Part shown: positions 36,273 through 49,197 of the stretch, piece by piece
Position numbering within the stretch: position 1 is the stretch's first letter
Layout: each line of letters begins with the position of its first letter
Assembly: GCA_033980235.1 (NCBI GenBank)
Contig: CM067067.1
Span: forward strand, 33,304,451-33,368,450
From: Diadema setosum
Lineage: Eukaryota > Echinodermata > Echinoidea > Diadematoida > Diadematidae
Direction: 5' to 3'
Length of the DNA stretch: 64,000 bases
Notes under the pieces: model-generated
What the model saw: the letters and a program-made list of their open reading frames with translations, nothing else
Told to the model about the DNA's origin: nothing
The model's database searches: none
Translations under genes and position numbers: made by a program

Positions 36273-36349
36273 TTCCATGGGGACTCCAACCCAAGATCTC
36301 TGGATTGTTTACTGAACCAGTGCTCTTACAGAGGACTTAGTTATGGAAA
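36273..36349 (-). pseudogene. Degenerate tRNA gene or tRNA-derived SINE head
   Basis: On the minus strand, TTCCAT and ATGGAA can pair as an acceptor stem. GTAAGAGCACTGG matches an A-box context. CTGG/CCAG could form part of an anticodon stem. GGGTTGGAGTCCC differs from the B-box GGGTTCGAGTCCC by one base. The anticodon arm is about four bases too long and the D-arm is poor, so it is unlikely to be functional. Confidence 0.5.
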
Positions 36350-37087
36350 ACCCTTGTACGGTCTTCGTCCTTGCAACCCTTAACTTTCATTGCTCATGTG
36401 GTCAGAAGCAATTATATACTGACATAAACCCAAAGGATAGAATTCATGTTTGAAAGGAATTCATTAAGTGATATACAAAAAAAAAAAAAAAAACAGAAAA
36501 AAAAAACCTGCATCAATTTGATGAACCTTGGCGTTTATCCCCTAGTTGATTTCTATCCTTTTGGTATATATCTAATGCATGCTAGCCTTTTGCTCTCATT
36601 AGGTTTTGGAAAACAATTTTTTTTTTTTCGTGAGAAGCAAAATATCTGCTGTATGCGATTACAGAGTGTTCATACGACACTGAATATATATTACAAGCCA
36701 CAGAAAGGAATATTTTTCTTCTTTTGTTTGATCAGAATGATGTGCAGGTGCCATTACTTTTCAGTAGTTTTACCTGTTAGACATCAAGGTTTGGTTGATG
36801 TGGGCAGGACATGCATGGAGACAAATCCTGACTGCTTACTCTTTATCAAATGTATGTGGCTTCAGTGATATTTTATGTGGACTATATAACTCGGTTCAAA
36901 TGTGCAATGATCTAGGTGGTCATCACAAAGATTATGATGTATGATTTGCTTATTTCTTGTTACCTGCTTCGGTGTACGATTTTGTGCATATGTTTGATGA
37001 CCCTGGCATGACCTTTACGTGATTTTCTTCTTATCTTTTTTTTCTTTCTTTTTTGTTGACATTTCCCACACAAATGCAGACCCGGTT

Positions 37088-39710
37088 ATGATGGATAGCA
37101 GTAATGGTAGCAAAGAGATGCAGGGCAATCTATGCCGGAACGGGTGTGGTTTTTATGGCAGTGCAGCGACGGAAGGAATGTGCTCCAAATGCTATAAGGA
37201 CTACATGAGGAAAAAACAGAACTCCCCAGTTCAATCTCTAGGTGAGATTTTGTGTTCCTTGATTGTTAAACTGTTTATTACCATCAAGTACATCAGAAGC
37301 TTTTGCAGCGCAGAATATGTATGTCTATAGGTTTTGCGCTTTATAAATTGATATATTATTGTTATTCTTATTATTATTATTATCGTGTCAATCATATGTG
37401 TTCCCATTTTCCACACTGTCGCAAGGTCTTTCAGTACCCATCATTTCTAGATCACTATACTAGAAATGTCACATATGAATTTGTTATGAATGTAATGGTT
37501 TATTTGAGTTAAATCCTTTGATTCGTTATTGATAAAGCAATGTTTCTGTGTGTCTGTATGTTGGTAGATTTGTGTACTGTACATACATGCGTACGAGAAC
37601 TTGCTACAGCTGTACTTTTTTTTTTCTCACTCTCTCTCTTCCCTGAACACATGGACATGAGTAGCCCAAGGACGTAAACAAATCTGATTCTCTCACTGTG
37701 TACCTTTTTTTCCATGGGAAGAAGACTGAAATAGAATCTCTTGTATAAGTTAGGAAACCCTAGTGTAATACTCAGCTTTCAACATACTGTAGCAGTAGTA
37801 TTCAGATCTTTCAATGATTCTTTCCACAATACATGTTTCCAGTCCTGGTAGAGTTTTGCCACTGAAATTTCATCTTATGATTTGATTGGCTCCTAATTTC
37901 ATGCTGTATCCTACATATTGGAGAAAAATTAGTTGGAAGTAAGTTGTTAGATTCATATAATCTGCACCATTTGTGCTCTAGAAATGGTAAGTTTGATATC
38001 CTGTAATGTGCTGTTGAATTTAAGAATCGGTCATAAATCTAGCATTTACAGGGCTTTTGAAAACTCTGTGACCAAAGTGAGAACAGCAGAGGGCTCTAAA
38101 GAAAGTCAATTTTTTACGACACACTAAAACTGAATTATGATATAACAGCACCAAAGCACAGAAATGTGGCTTTTGGGAGTTGATGGGTTAAATGATGTAC
38201 CTTGCAGAACTCCTGATGGAGCATCAGTGAAAGGCATTGGAGAGTCCCATAATACGTTCATGCCGTGATGTGACTGTTGTCATTTCCCTCTTTGCAGCAT
38301 CAAGCAACACAACCAGTTCTAACTCAGCCACACAAACGCCCAATACCATCACGCCAGACGCCTCCCTCACCGCTGCAACGACTGCCACCTCAGCCACAAC
38401 TGTCACTTCCACCGCGGCGGCGAACGAACGCGTCGAGGCGCCGGCGGAGGAGGAATGCAATTCACCCGCAAAGTCAGACACGCAAGCTCAGGGCGGGGCC
38501 TCACCGACAGTATCAGACTCACAAGATTCGAGCGACGGCAGCGAAAAAGGGAAGAAGAAGAGGAATAGATGTCACACTTGCCGCAAGAAGGTTGGCCTTA
38601 CTGGTAAGTCACATACTTTTGTTTTTCATAACCTGGAGATTACAGACCTTTTCCGTTGAAAAATATTGTAACTTTTGTCGGCCATAACTGTTGGGCTTCC
38701 AGGATAAGAAGAAAGATGATTCAATGAATTATGCAATAAGTGATGCATTGCAATGTCAGTGCATAAATCAACTTGTGTAAGGTATACTGGAGCCCCCTAG
38801 TTACATCTGAAAAAAGACATGAACATAGAAAAAAGCACCCAAACTGAACAAGTGTATAGATGCATACAGTATTTGATGACCCTCAAAGCTTCTATTATTC
38901 ATGGTTTGTAATGTGCTCATACTTGACATATGTTGTGACAGTGTACAAAATATTGATATGCAGGCACAAGTGTTTCCTTTCTGTCAAAAGCAGGCATTTG
39001 GGGCCATTTTGCATACCTGCCAACTGTTCAGTTTTAATCTGAAAATTCAGATTTTTGCACTGAAAGAAAATGCACTAATTTCAGTGTGTTCTGATTTAAA
39101 AAAAAAAAAAAAAGAAGAAGATATTTGTTAATAGTGAAATATATGAAATTTATGAAAGTTCAGATTTTTAAATAATTTTTCTTTGTTTGTTCAGATTTAT
39201 TAAGTCTCAGGGTTGGCAGGTACGATTTTGGTTTGACAGATTTCTAAGCAATCCCCCCCCCCCCCCCCCCCAATCAAGGGTTAAGGTTAGCTAGTGCTAG
39301 GGTACTATTATTGATTTGGTCCTGCTCAGTATGCATGATTATTCTTGTTCTTTGGGTTCATCAAGATCTACCATTCTTCCCCTTTAAAAACAAAACTATC
39401 TTGTAAATGTGATTCTTTATTGTAATCATTGATAAAGAAATTTACATGGCTGTTCCAAGTATCAATTTTACATGAGGTACTTAGTTCATATGTGATTTGC
39501 AGTGAGGATAGTCTGACATGGTGCATGTTGCAACATTCTATTTCATTTCCCATCCTTCCAGGTTTTGAATGCCGATGTGGTGGCCTGTATTGCAGTATAC
39601 ATCGTTACTCAGACAAACACGACTGCTCCTTCGACTATCGCTCACACGGCCAAGAGGAAATTAGGAAAAATAATCCAGTAGTTGTTGGTGAAAAGATCCA
39701 GAAGCTGTAG
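37088..39710 (+). CDS. ZFAND5/6: A20/AN1-type zinc finger protein (ZFAND5/6-like)
   Basis: Three coding exons, 37088-37241, 38298-38603 and 39562-39710, join in phase 1 at both introns to give 202 aa, close to the roughly 210 aa of vertebrate ZFAND5/6. Acceptors (TTTGCAG, CTTCCAG) and donors (GTGAGA, GTAAGT) are canonical. The N-terminal A20 finger has Cys16, 20, 32 and 35 (C-x3-C-x11-C-x2-C). Residues 52-135 are a Ser/Thr/Ala-rich low-complexity linker. The C-terminal AN1 finger has Cys143, 146, 157, 159 and 164, His167 and 173, and Cys175, all ligands present. The tail ends in the family's VVVGEKIQK motif. Family members bind ubiquitin through A20 and act in proteasome regulation and NF-kB-related signalling. 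The start is an ATG pair (37088 or 37091) just 8 nt after an acceptor, so 5' UTR exons lie upstream. The linker is the least conserved part. Assignment is confident to the family, not to ZFAND5 versus 6. Confidence 0.93.
37333..37385. repeat. SINE-tail-like AT-rich repeat in ZFAND intron 1
   Basis: GCGCTTTATAAATTGATAT followed by a TTATTATTATTA tract is the reverse of the ATAATAATAA...TTTATAAAGCGCC arrangement at 53704-53750. The shared TATAAAGCGC word next to an ATT microsatellite suggests the same small retroelement tail in both places. Confidence 0.4.
39252..39271. repeat. Poly-C tract in ZFAND intron 2
   Basis: An uninterrupted run of about 20 C. Similar G runs occur at 47880 and 62779. 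Confidence 0.9.
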
Positions 39711-39850
39711 CCGCTGGTGAAGAGTAGTTTTTATCATAGATATTTTATTCATGTATTTGATGGTGTACCCGTTACTGTTAGCTTGTGTGGGAGGGTATTT
39801 GCCAGTACCAGAATTAAGCGATTTGATATATCTGTATGTGTTTAAAACTG

Positions 39851-39856
39851 AATAAA
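39851..39856 (+). terminator. Polyadenylation signal AATAAA for the ZFAND gene
   Basis: A canonical AATAAA lies 141 nt after the TAG stop, followed within 20-40 nt by TG-rich sequence. A second AATAAA near 40049 could serve as an alternative. Confidence 0.5.
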
Positions 39857-42800
39857 CTTTGTGTCAAGTGCGCAGTGACTCAACAAGAACATTGGAGATG
39901 AAAAGTGCATTGCCGATTCCCTGAAAGATCATCAAGAATCATCTGTATTTTGGTAATGGCAGAGTTTGTTTTTCTTTTTTTGCCTCCTACCCTGCACGGA
40001 GGTGGAGGCATTATTTTCCTGGCCGTAATTCCTACTTTTGATCTTGTGTAATAAAAACGGTATTGATGTGCAAAACCTTTAAAAAAAAAAACCAGAATCT
40101 GCAGAAACTGTGGAATCTCCTTTTTTTTTTCTCTCTCTCTCTCTCTCCTCTGATTCATTTTGCTGCTTCCTGTGCTCTGGAACATTTGTGGCACAGGAGT
40201 CCAGTGGATGTCCAAATGTTCTCTGGAGTGACAGTGTGATGTATGCCCTGAAAATAAATGGCCCAAATGGACCTGTTTGTGTTCAAGTTGAACTTGACTT
40301 AATATCCTAAGAGTCAAAAGACCTCTTTCCACCCCAAACCTCGCACAGTATTTGATGAAAAAAAAATGCAATCATGAATTAAAATACATTGATATTATGT
40401 TTCAACATTTAAAAGTCTATCGCTTGTGGAAGCGCCATTTCATGCCTGTGATATTACATCTGTTATGAGATCCCTCGTCTCATACTCGTTTTCAATCAAA
40501 AAAGATCAGTCAAATTCTGCCAAAGGTTTCTGGAGCATTACTTTCGTCTGATATACCTGAAGCTTCTCTGGACAGGTCACACTTTTTGGCGGTTTACACT
40601 GTGCTGGATTTCACGGGAAAATTGAACCCAACAACTTCGTACATCCAACAGCAATAGCTTGCAATTGAACGCTACACGTAGTAGACGGAACTGTAAACAT
40701 TTTGTTCGAACAAGATTGAAGCACCCGCCAGCTGCACAATGTGGGAATGTCCACGGAGTCCTGCTTCAGACACCCATGACCTGTGCCATGAAAGTGTCTG
40801 CAGATTTGCAACTTGCAACTATTGTTTACCTTGGCAGCAACCAAGAAACGACCAATGATTTCTGTGTAATCACGCTGTTGCCACAGTTTAATAGCTGCAA
40901 AGATCTTTTGGACATGAGCTCTGAAAGTGTTTTGTTTGATGAAGCAATCATCATTTCTCCTTTTGTACTCTATCACATTATAATCTGCTGGTGCAAATAT
41001 TATTTTGGATTATGCCAATCATGAATGGAGTGATTTCTGAAAGGAACAGTTATAGAATTCTTGTATCTAGGGTTACTGCGTGAGTTTAAAAAACAAAAAT
41101 CTGTGTGTATCCGTAGAGTGCTGCAAAATGATCGCGCTGCTGACTCGATGGTAACCGGTAGAGATGGACTCGTGTGACAGGGAATCCTTTAGACAGCAGA
41201 CATTCTCTTCTTCTTTCGCAGTTTAGCAGTACGGTGTGACTAAGTACCATCTTGAAATGCTTGTCAGATTGATGAGAAGTGAACAAGCTGATGGTAATGA
41301 GATGGCCTGTGATTGACTTTGAAGTGTTTGCATGTTTTCAAGACATCTGATTTGAAGAATGTCAAGTGAGATGCCTCTATTTTTTAATTTGACAATTTTT
41401 AAACATATATATATATATATATTCTATATACACACACACTAAAATCCATGTTCTATAATGTTCCATTTATAGTAGTATTAACTAAACAAATTGCTTGTAT
41501 AGATACGTTTTCCACGTAGCAGCATGAGTAATGACAGATGTACTACCACCCCAGTTGAACAGATGTGTTTTCTTGTTTATTCCGCTCATATGAGGTGAAT
41601 CACAGGAGCAGATTTTTGGATTAGCCAGTGTTGGGTACATGTAACAAGATTAGCATTGGACTACTCTTGGAGGTGTGCTGACACGAATATTGTCAGAAAT
41701 CATGCGGGAGCGGCACCTTCTATCCCAGCGGCATCACAAACTCACGCCACGTATAGACTGTTAGCGTCTAAAAGCAGAGAGATGGCAGTGTGTGACCTGG
41801 TATCGTCCACAGTCGAGTGCCTCACATCAGCTGTGACAAAGTCACATGGGGAGCACAAAGATGTCATCGCATCTGACACTGTTCTGTGTCATCCTGTCTC
41901 TCAGCCAATTTCTGCCCTCTGTAGCTTTATCACCATACTCACCATGGGCAACCTACTAATGTGTACACAGTAACAATGCCATTTTCAATGATGGGGGTTG
42001 GAAGAGGATTACCGGTAAGAGAGCAGTCTCCACTTACCCTCGTTACCTCTGCATCATGCAGGTGGCATTTTTGTGGTGTGGAACATGCATGCATCTTAAG
42101 TTGGTGTGGTACAGGAACAGATTACTCTGGATTAAAGGTGTAGAATACCAATATACAACACTATTTTATGTCCTTGCTGGTTGATCAGGATTTTTCTGCT
42201 GGTATGTACTCATTAATCTCAGGGTATTAACTTTTTTCTCCCCAAGATTCGTTCTTATGGTAGAAGTTATTGATGTGAGCATGCAGGATTTTAAATGGCA
42301 GAAGCATTGTTTGACAGATCGACAAATGTACAGGCACTCTTTAGTACCGCAATGCAGGAAGTGATATATTTTTAGCTAGCAGACCAACCATTATAACTGC
42401 CGAAACAACTTCTGTTTAAACATAGAATAGCATGTGCTTTGAAAAACTCATACGTGCATAAACAAAGGTTAAGGCCCCTCTATTTGTACTTTATTCGCTG
42501 GTAAGTATTTGTATCCAACTTTCATACATGTAAGATGGTAAATCTTAGTGCAAAGTTAGAAGAACTCTCAAAACGCATCTGTTGGTAGTAGTGGTCAGAT
42601 ATGCAGAATAAGCCGAGTTAATGCTTATCGGGGATGCACATGCTGTTAAAGTCGTGTAGAATTAGTGCATACCCCATGCACTAACGATGCTGTATATTTC
42701 ATACCTGCAGCAGCATGATTAATGGTAGTAGACAAATTCAAACATCATCTAGCACATGTGAGGGCCATCAGGTTTTATTTACAAATTAGTTTGAGACGCT

Positions 42801-45272
42801 CTCACATAAGGAATGTTTTTGATAAAGTGCGTATTACTATCGCATTGTTGTACGATTTCGGTACTCTGTATTCTTCTTCACTAAATCCCTTGGAAACATT
42901 TATCAGTCTGTATCACACTCTCCAAATTCTTATCAATCAGGAACTGGATCTGAAACTTACGTCATGCAACATTTTGCCGATTTACAGTAATAATAACCAC
43001 ATTAGTTTGTATCACATATTTTATAACTCTTTGCTGGAGTAACTGTGTGTTCAAGTTTGTCTCTCCTTGGCATGAATTGTGATCAAAGGTTGCTGAATGC
43101 TGTGACACCATAGTTTATGTTTTGATGTTTCGACATTTAATTGACGATGCACGCAATTTCATCTGACCACACCAGTTCCAGCAGTTGTGGGATATGTGCA
43201 TGATACATATCGATGACCGAGTTGTGATGGTAGAAAAACCTGTCTATGTATTGTATCAAACAGCAAACCCATGTAAGTTTGAAGACAGCTTGCTGTTATC
43301 TTGTTATCAATAATCTTTATGTCAATCAAACAAGAAAGACAGGAACATCTCCTATTATTCAGTGGCACCAATAACAACAAAAGGAGGAAAATGTTTTTTG
43401 CATATTTAATTATTATTTCAAGATTGTAAACTCACAAATATTCCCAAATCATCGATAAAAATATTCTAGACATGCCAGCACAAATTCTATTTGTGAGCTT
43501 TTGTGTCATTTGTGCAAAAAGAGATCCCACGATTGATGGAGCCATGATTTGACTTTATTTTTAAAAAAAATTTTTGTGATCTTTTGACATCTTTTTAATG
43601 TAAATTTAGAAATTCTTTTTTTAAATGCACAAGACATTAAGAGTTACGAGTGTCTGATGTTGATTTAGTGCTCGTGCCAAAGAATTATCAGGTGTAGACA
43701 GAAGGTAGAGAAGTCTTGACAGGTCTCTTCACATGGTTGTCAGAGACTCAGAGGATTTTCCATGGGAAATTTATCTCGGAGGTTTGCTGGAGTTTAAATC
43801 TTTCATGTAGCTACCCCATCATACTCCATGATATAAGTGGACTGTTTACATTATCATCAAGATCAAAGAGTTATTTTATTGTCTGATTTTTTTTTTTTAA
43901 ATTCATTCATTTTCTTTTATTACAAGAGCAGCCTGGACACTGACTGGGTCGGGAAGATGCGGCATGGCTTGAGTCTAGCGTTAAAGTGCCAGCGCTTGTA
44001 GGCTACATCAGATTTTGATGCTTATTATATGGATTAAGGTGATTAATTAGTTTCTGAAGAGGTATTAAGGAATAGGTCAGGGATACACAGGTTGTTAGCA
44101 GATGCAGTAAATAGCAAAGATCATATGTACCCAGGCAATTTTCACACACATTTTTTGGTAAGTCATGCAAGCTCTATATTTGTCATATGGTAAAGATTAC
44201 AGAATGTTTTATAGTATGCTGCACCCACTTAAGCACAGAGAGATGTGAGTAATATGGAACTTGCTTCACTTGTGCAAAATCTGCATTAGCCCTCAATTCA
44301 CACAGACACACCATAAAATGCAAGAGCTTGAGCAAACACAAGAGTTAAAGTGAGCTTTTGGGTGGGTGAATATTATTGATATCGAGATGGCATGTTTCCA
44401 CTCGATAGTCTCACTCAGAATTTCTTTGTTTGATTCAATTTGCAGGTAAGTTGTTACATTCGTTGCTTGAGTCCACATCAAATTCTGACTGAGCAGGAAT
44501 TATATGAGCCATGTATGTCTGATCAGTAGTAGGGCTACTAGGGATCCCCCCTCCCCACTCCCTTCCCCCATTTAGTGTATGTTATAGTTGGACACAATGT
44601 ATTTATGTAAACAGTTGAATGTTTCACGCGTAATACACAGTTATTGACAATACCAAGTCTGGGTGTTTTAGATTTTTTTTTTTTAAAGCATTATAAGAGA
44701 TATTGATGACCCATAACAAGCTGTTTCAAGCATTTTCTTGTGTCTCTTGATCTTTTTTCATTTCTTCTTCCCCTTGCTGGATGTTCTTCATCTCACATGT
44801 ATTTCAATTTCCACTCTACATCCTCTGCGGTCATTAATGGGACAGTTGAACTTTGAACTTTGAACTTTGTAGATGTCACACAGCTGTCATGGGTAGGAAG
44901 AGCTCTGTAGAGTGATGGTTCATTAAAGTGTGTAAATATAACGTGCCCAGGATAACGTCATATATATGTAGTCCATGTAGATGAGATTTTGTATTACAAC
45001 TTTTATCCGAATCAGAAAAAAAAAGAGTTGTTTGCTGTACTGACAAAAAATTTGTTACCGCACTGCAGATTTGCCCATATTTGTATGTCACTACTGGTAT
45101 AAGTAGATGAGTGAATAATTTTTGACAACTTTTCTACAAGGTCTGTCTATCTTTTCTCGCTAGTTGCCAGGGGCAAATGTTTACATGTGCAACAAAAAAT
45201 TTTAATGTTTAAAGTGGGACCTTATTTTTGTTTTCATTAAACAGAACTGAATGACACATGATACTACTTGAA
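39857..45272. other. Downstream flank of ZFAND, no further gene recognised
   Basis: It contains a (TA)n run at 41405-41421 and scattered ORFs up to 121 codons (40611-40976 minus, 40659-41024 plus) with no domain or splice context. If ZFAND has a long 3' UTR it may extend into this stretch. Confidence 0.3.
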
Positions 45273-45401
45273 CAACTTGCACTGATTGTAACTACTTAAT
45301 CTACAAATGGAAATTAAAATGGTAACTGGCTGTAATAAGCAGAAGAGCTAATATGCTTATTGCAGCCAGTTGCCACTTTAGTTGCAGTCATTGCAAGTTG
45401 C
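45273..45401. repeat. Imperfect palindrome around TAATAAGC
   Basis: AACTGGCTGTAATAAGC faces GCTTATTGCAGCCAGTT, and CAACTTGCACTGA-type sequence faces TCATTGCAAGTTG at the outside. About 130 nt in total, probably a decayed miniature element. Confidence 0.5.
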
Positions 45402-46209
45402 GTTTTGTTGTAATAGTCTTCATGAGCTGGAGCCCATGCCAGTGTCATGGTCGGGCTGTTTTCATTGAAGCAAGTAATGCATCATCATATTCTAATTGGG
45501 GCATTGCAGTGTGTTGAAGAACCCTTGTGTGTATCCTCTTACTCGCTGGACACTAATAGAGACTCGTGTACAGTGTACCAGAGAGGAGAGGAATAATTTT
45601 TTAATTTTTGTTTCGTTCTTTTTTTTTAACATACATTTTGTATTTAACATTGCCCTGTGAAATGCTTGCAAAAGGTAGTGGTAGATAGTACACTTTTTTG
45701 TATCACTGGTTATGATGGAAATTTTCTGAAACAATACTTTTTATTTGATTTGTTTTTTTTTTTAGCAAATGTGTGTTGATTCAGTTGTCAATGCCTTATG
45801 ACTAGCTCTCATTTTTTTTTTCTGTATGAGTATACTTTTTCCATCTCTCTTCCTATGTATGTTGCTTTAGCATTTATTTCTCTAATCTGCTTTCTTTGTA
45901 ATGTGGAAACAACATATCCTAGCCTGTTACCTGAAGGCACCTAACACACAATAGCTGGCGTGTGGTTTAAAAAGAAATTGCATGAGTTAGTCCATTTTTT
46001 TTTTCATATCAACTATTCTAGAAGAGACAAATATGTCAAGGCTTAATTAATTGATTTTTTTTTCTTCCATCAATGCCGTAATGTATGGGAAATTAAATTA
46101 AGTATACTTCATCGATACAAGTGTCTCGGGTTTCATGTTTTGTCTGTGTGAATTTATGGGTCCAATTGACACCTTCATTTTATGCATGGCAATTAAAGGG
46201 CAGTTTAGT

Positions 46210-46210
<1 letters not shown>

Positions 46211-46243
<33 letters not shown>
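46211..46243. repeat. (GT)n microsatellite
   Basis: An uninterrupted GT run of about 32 nt. Confidence 0.9.
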
Positions 46244-46246
<3 letters not shown>

Positions 46247-46314
46247 GTTTGGCAGTCAAGTTTACTGAAAGGGATTCTGGTTCAACGAAAAGAAATATGC
46301 ACCTTCCCATAAAC

Positions 46315-46449
46315 CTTTGCTTCTCAAACTTTTCAACCCAAGGACCACTTTGATTCCCACAATTTTGTTGAGGCTCATAGTTAGATAAGTCATGAATATT
46401 TTTATTTCACTTATGGCTGACATTGTGGCCCACTGGATGAGAAGCACAG
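46315..46449. mobile_element. Short hAT-like element remnant
   Basis: TTTGCTTCTCAAACTTTTC at the left faces GGATGAGAAGCACAG at the right. This resembles the widespread CAGTGCTTCTCAAAC hAT end type. No target duplication can be recognised. Confidence 0.45.
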
Positions 46450-46491
46450 TCCTAAGAGTATAACTTGTATATTTCCCTGCTATGCCTTTTG

Positions 46492-47053
46492 TTAAAGGAC
46501 AAGTTCACCTTCATAAACATAAGGATTGAGAGAATGCAGCATTATTAGTAGAACACATCAGTGAAAGTTTGAGGAAAATTGGACAATCGATGCAAAAGTT
46601 ATGAATTTTTAATATTTTTGTGTTGGAACCGCTGGATGAGGAGACTACTAAGGCTCGTGATGTCATATGAGTACAACAGTAAAAAGAAAATGTAAAGAAA
46701 ATTCAACATATTTTCATTTTTTTTTGCATAATAAAAGAGCACTTGACTTGCCTCTTTCTAAAGGCAATGGGAATAATATTACCCACAACATATGTCAGTA
46801 ACGAGTCAAGGGAATGTGTACTTTTTTCAAAAGATGAAATTTTGTGAAATTCTCTTTATATTTTCCTTAGTTACGCATGTGACATTATACACTGCAGTAG
46901 TCTTTTCATCCAGCTGTTACTGCACAAAAAATTCAAAAATTCATAACTGTTGAACGGATTGTCCGATTTTCCTCAAACTTTCAATGATGTGTTCTACTAA
47001 TATTGCTACATTCTCTCAATCCTTATATTAATGAAGGTGAACTTGTCCTTTAA
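46492..47053. mobile_element. Palindromic TTAA element, family A copy 2
   Basis: Ends TTAAAGGACAAGTTCACC and GGTGAACTTGTCCTTTAA are perfect 18-nt inverted repeats including TTAA at both borders. The 562-nt length equals that of copy 3. The halves mirror each other through AAAGTTATGAATTTTT, GCTGGATGA and ACATATGTCAGTAACGAGTC-type words. Confidence 0.85.
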
Positions 47054-47109
47054 GCATATTATAACGTTGAAACATGCTAGTGACATTATCTGTTAATCAT
47101 TGCTGAAGT

Positions 47110-47229
47110 AAAGTGCATCTATCCCTAGACTGGGCATAACTTACATGTTTCTAATACAATGTATGATTTTAAAATGACACTACAGGGAAACATGTAAGTT
47201 ATGCTCAGTCTAGGGGAAGATGCATTCCA
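47110..47229. repeat. Palindromic miniature repeat
   Basis: GTGCATCTATCCCTAGACT faces AGTCTAGGGGAAGATGCAT, and ATAACTTACATGTTT faces AAACATGTAAGTTAT exactly. About 120 nt. Confidence 0.65.
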
Positions 47230-48640
47230 ATGTCTTTTGTTAATCATATTAGTACTTTACCAGTGATTGACAAATGATATCGCTGACCGAATCTTGGTTT
47301 GGAAGGATTTTTGTGGTTTTAGCAAAGTAATCTGGAGAAAAATGATAAAAATACATATAACAAATATTTACATTTTCTTTCGGTCATGTGAGTGGTGGTC
47401 AAGGTATTATCGATCAATACAAGTCAATGTACATTTGCATTGCATAGTCCCTTTAAGGTTTTTCATGATCTTTTCATGAAAAAAAAAAGACATCAGTGAT
47501 GATCACATATTTTATTTCGTGAGTTTACGCAAGAACTCACAGTGAGAGCCCGCTCAACATGCGCGCAGTCACGGTAAAAGGAATGCATAAATCTTGATTT
47601 AGACTGCGACGAGGGAACCTCGTGTAAAACGTGCGAAGAAGCGATTCTTTCTCCAACTCCCTCATAAAATAAAGATCAAACTTCAAACTGGTAAGTTCTC
47701 GTTTAATCTTTCTATTGTAATGAAGAGTGGTACTGTCATCCCCTCACATCTTCAATTGGCCTGCTCATAAATCTCCACACAAAATTCCCCCTTTTTATTT
47801 TATTGAAGATGAAAAACTAAGGAAGAGCTTGGATGCTGTGTATCAAATTATTATGTTGTGACAGTAGTGCTGATATACGGGGGGGGGGGGGGGGGGGGGG
47901 GCTATTTGTTGTTGCTACTTCCATTGACCTAAAACATTAACGACTTTTACCTCCTCTTTTTCTAAGCCGTTGAGGACAAGTCCGAGTATACATTTTACAT
48001 CTGTACTCGGGCAAGTGTCTATCGGAAATGTGTTGTAGCAAAATCAGCACATCCTCAATGGGTCAATATTTCTGAGTACCGGTACAAACAGATGTGGGGG
48101 AGGGGTTGGTTTTTAAATGAACATATCGCCTCATGACTAAACAAATATATGTAGTATTTATGTGCAATGTATTTGCCTACGTCTTATACATCTTACTTAA
48201 AAGTTGAAAGGTGGTGGGGGTGAGCTGAGTATTCATGGTGCTTGCAGTAACATACCTTTACTTATTTGTTAAACAGGGTTGATGGGTGGGGGTTGTTGGT
48301 TGTTTAGACACTGAAGAGTTAATAGAGGTAATCCTGTATTGCAAGGTCAAGGGGAACAGCTGATTTTACCTTGCTAAGAGCAGTATCTTGTAAGCGTACT
48401 GAAAAAAAAAAGGGAACAGCTACAATACAAGAATGGAAAATTGGGACCGTCAAATTCTGTTTGTTACAAGCGGTACCTCATTGTATGCAAACTCATTATA
48501 AATGGGGGTTTCCCTGTACATACTAGGAACGGTCTTAGCAGGAGATCCATTTACTGATGTATTTAATATTCAAAGGACATTTTTCCTGAAGACCCAGCAA
48601 TAAGCTATTTCTGCCATCTATTCCTACTGAATAAATCTCA
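47230..48640. other. Intergenic spacer with a poly-G tract
   Basis: A run of about 22 G at 47880-47901, then further G/T-rich sequence. No gene supported. Confidence 0.35.
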
Positions 48641-48850
48641 ATACTGTAAAAGTGGACATTTTCATAATGTTGAAATTTTCACACATTTCACGCAACCAGG
48701 AACTATCACGAAAATAAAAGCACGCAAATAGTTTTGCTTGCCATATGTTCCAGCAGTAAATGTCCTGACTCTGCGGAATTAAAACCGCATGAACTCATCT
48801 TCCCCGGCAGAGCCCGAAAACTTACGCAAAAATATCCACTTTTACAGTAT
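48641..48850. mobile_element. Miniature element with 16-bp perfect ends
   Basis: ATACTGTAAAAGTGGA at 48641-48656 is exactly mirrored at 48835-48850. The interior has CACGAAAAT/TTCACGCA words on both sides. The ends fit a TA-flanked Tc1/mariner-type miniature family. Confidence 0.75.
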
Positions 48851-49030
48851 AGTACTTTAAATCCACTTTGCATGCATAAGGAGATGCTATGTCAAGCATG
48901 CCACAGGGCAGTTTTGTAGCTATCAGGAATAATCATTGTTGCACGGGTTTCCATGAAATGTAAATGTTGTGTTGGTAAACTAGTCTTCAAAATAAATTTC
49001 CATCACGAAAATCAAAGCCAAGATGACAAG

Positions 49031-49197
49031 GGGCCCGTTGCATAAAACTTACCGTTGAATTTCAATGGTAACTACCGTCAAAATTAGGCATCACAGCCAA
49101 TCAGCATCAAGGATTATAAAATTTACCGCTAATTTGAAGACTTACCGCTAGAAAGGAGCGGTAAGTCCAGCGGTAAGGGTTTTATGCAACAGGGCCC
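49031..49197. mobile_element. Miniature element with GGGCCCGTTGCATAAAA ends
   Basis: The left end GGGCCCGTTGCATAAAACTT faces TTTTATGCAACAGGGCCC at the right, followed by an internal ACTTACCGCTA/AGCGGTAAGT pairing. The same GGGCCC...CATAAAA end plan is used by the core of the palindrome at 21976-22279, so the two may be related families. Confidence 0.75.

Noticed and set aside
40611..41024. Overlapping 121-codon ORFs on both strands
   Set aside because: Antisense overlap and lack of any domain or splice context suggest chance open frames downstream of ZFAND.
41656..41973. 105-codon ORF on the plus strand
   Set aside because: No domain, no splice sites and no repeat-protein similarity recognised.
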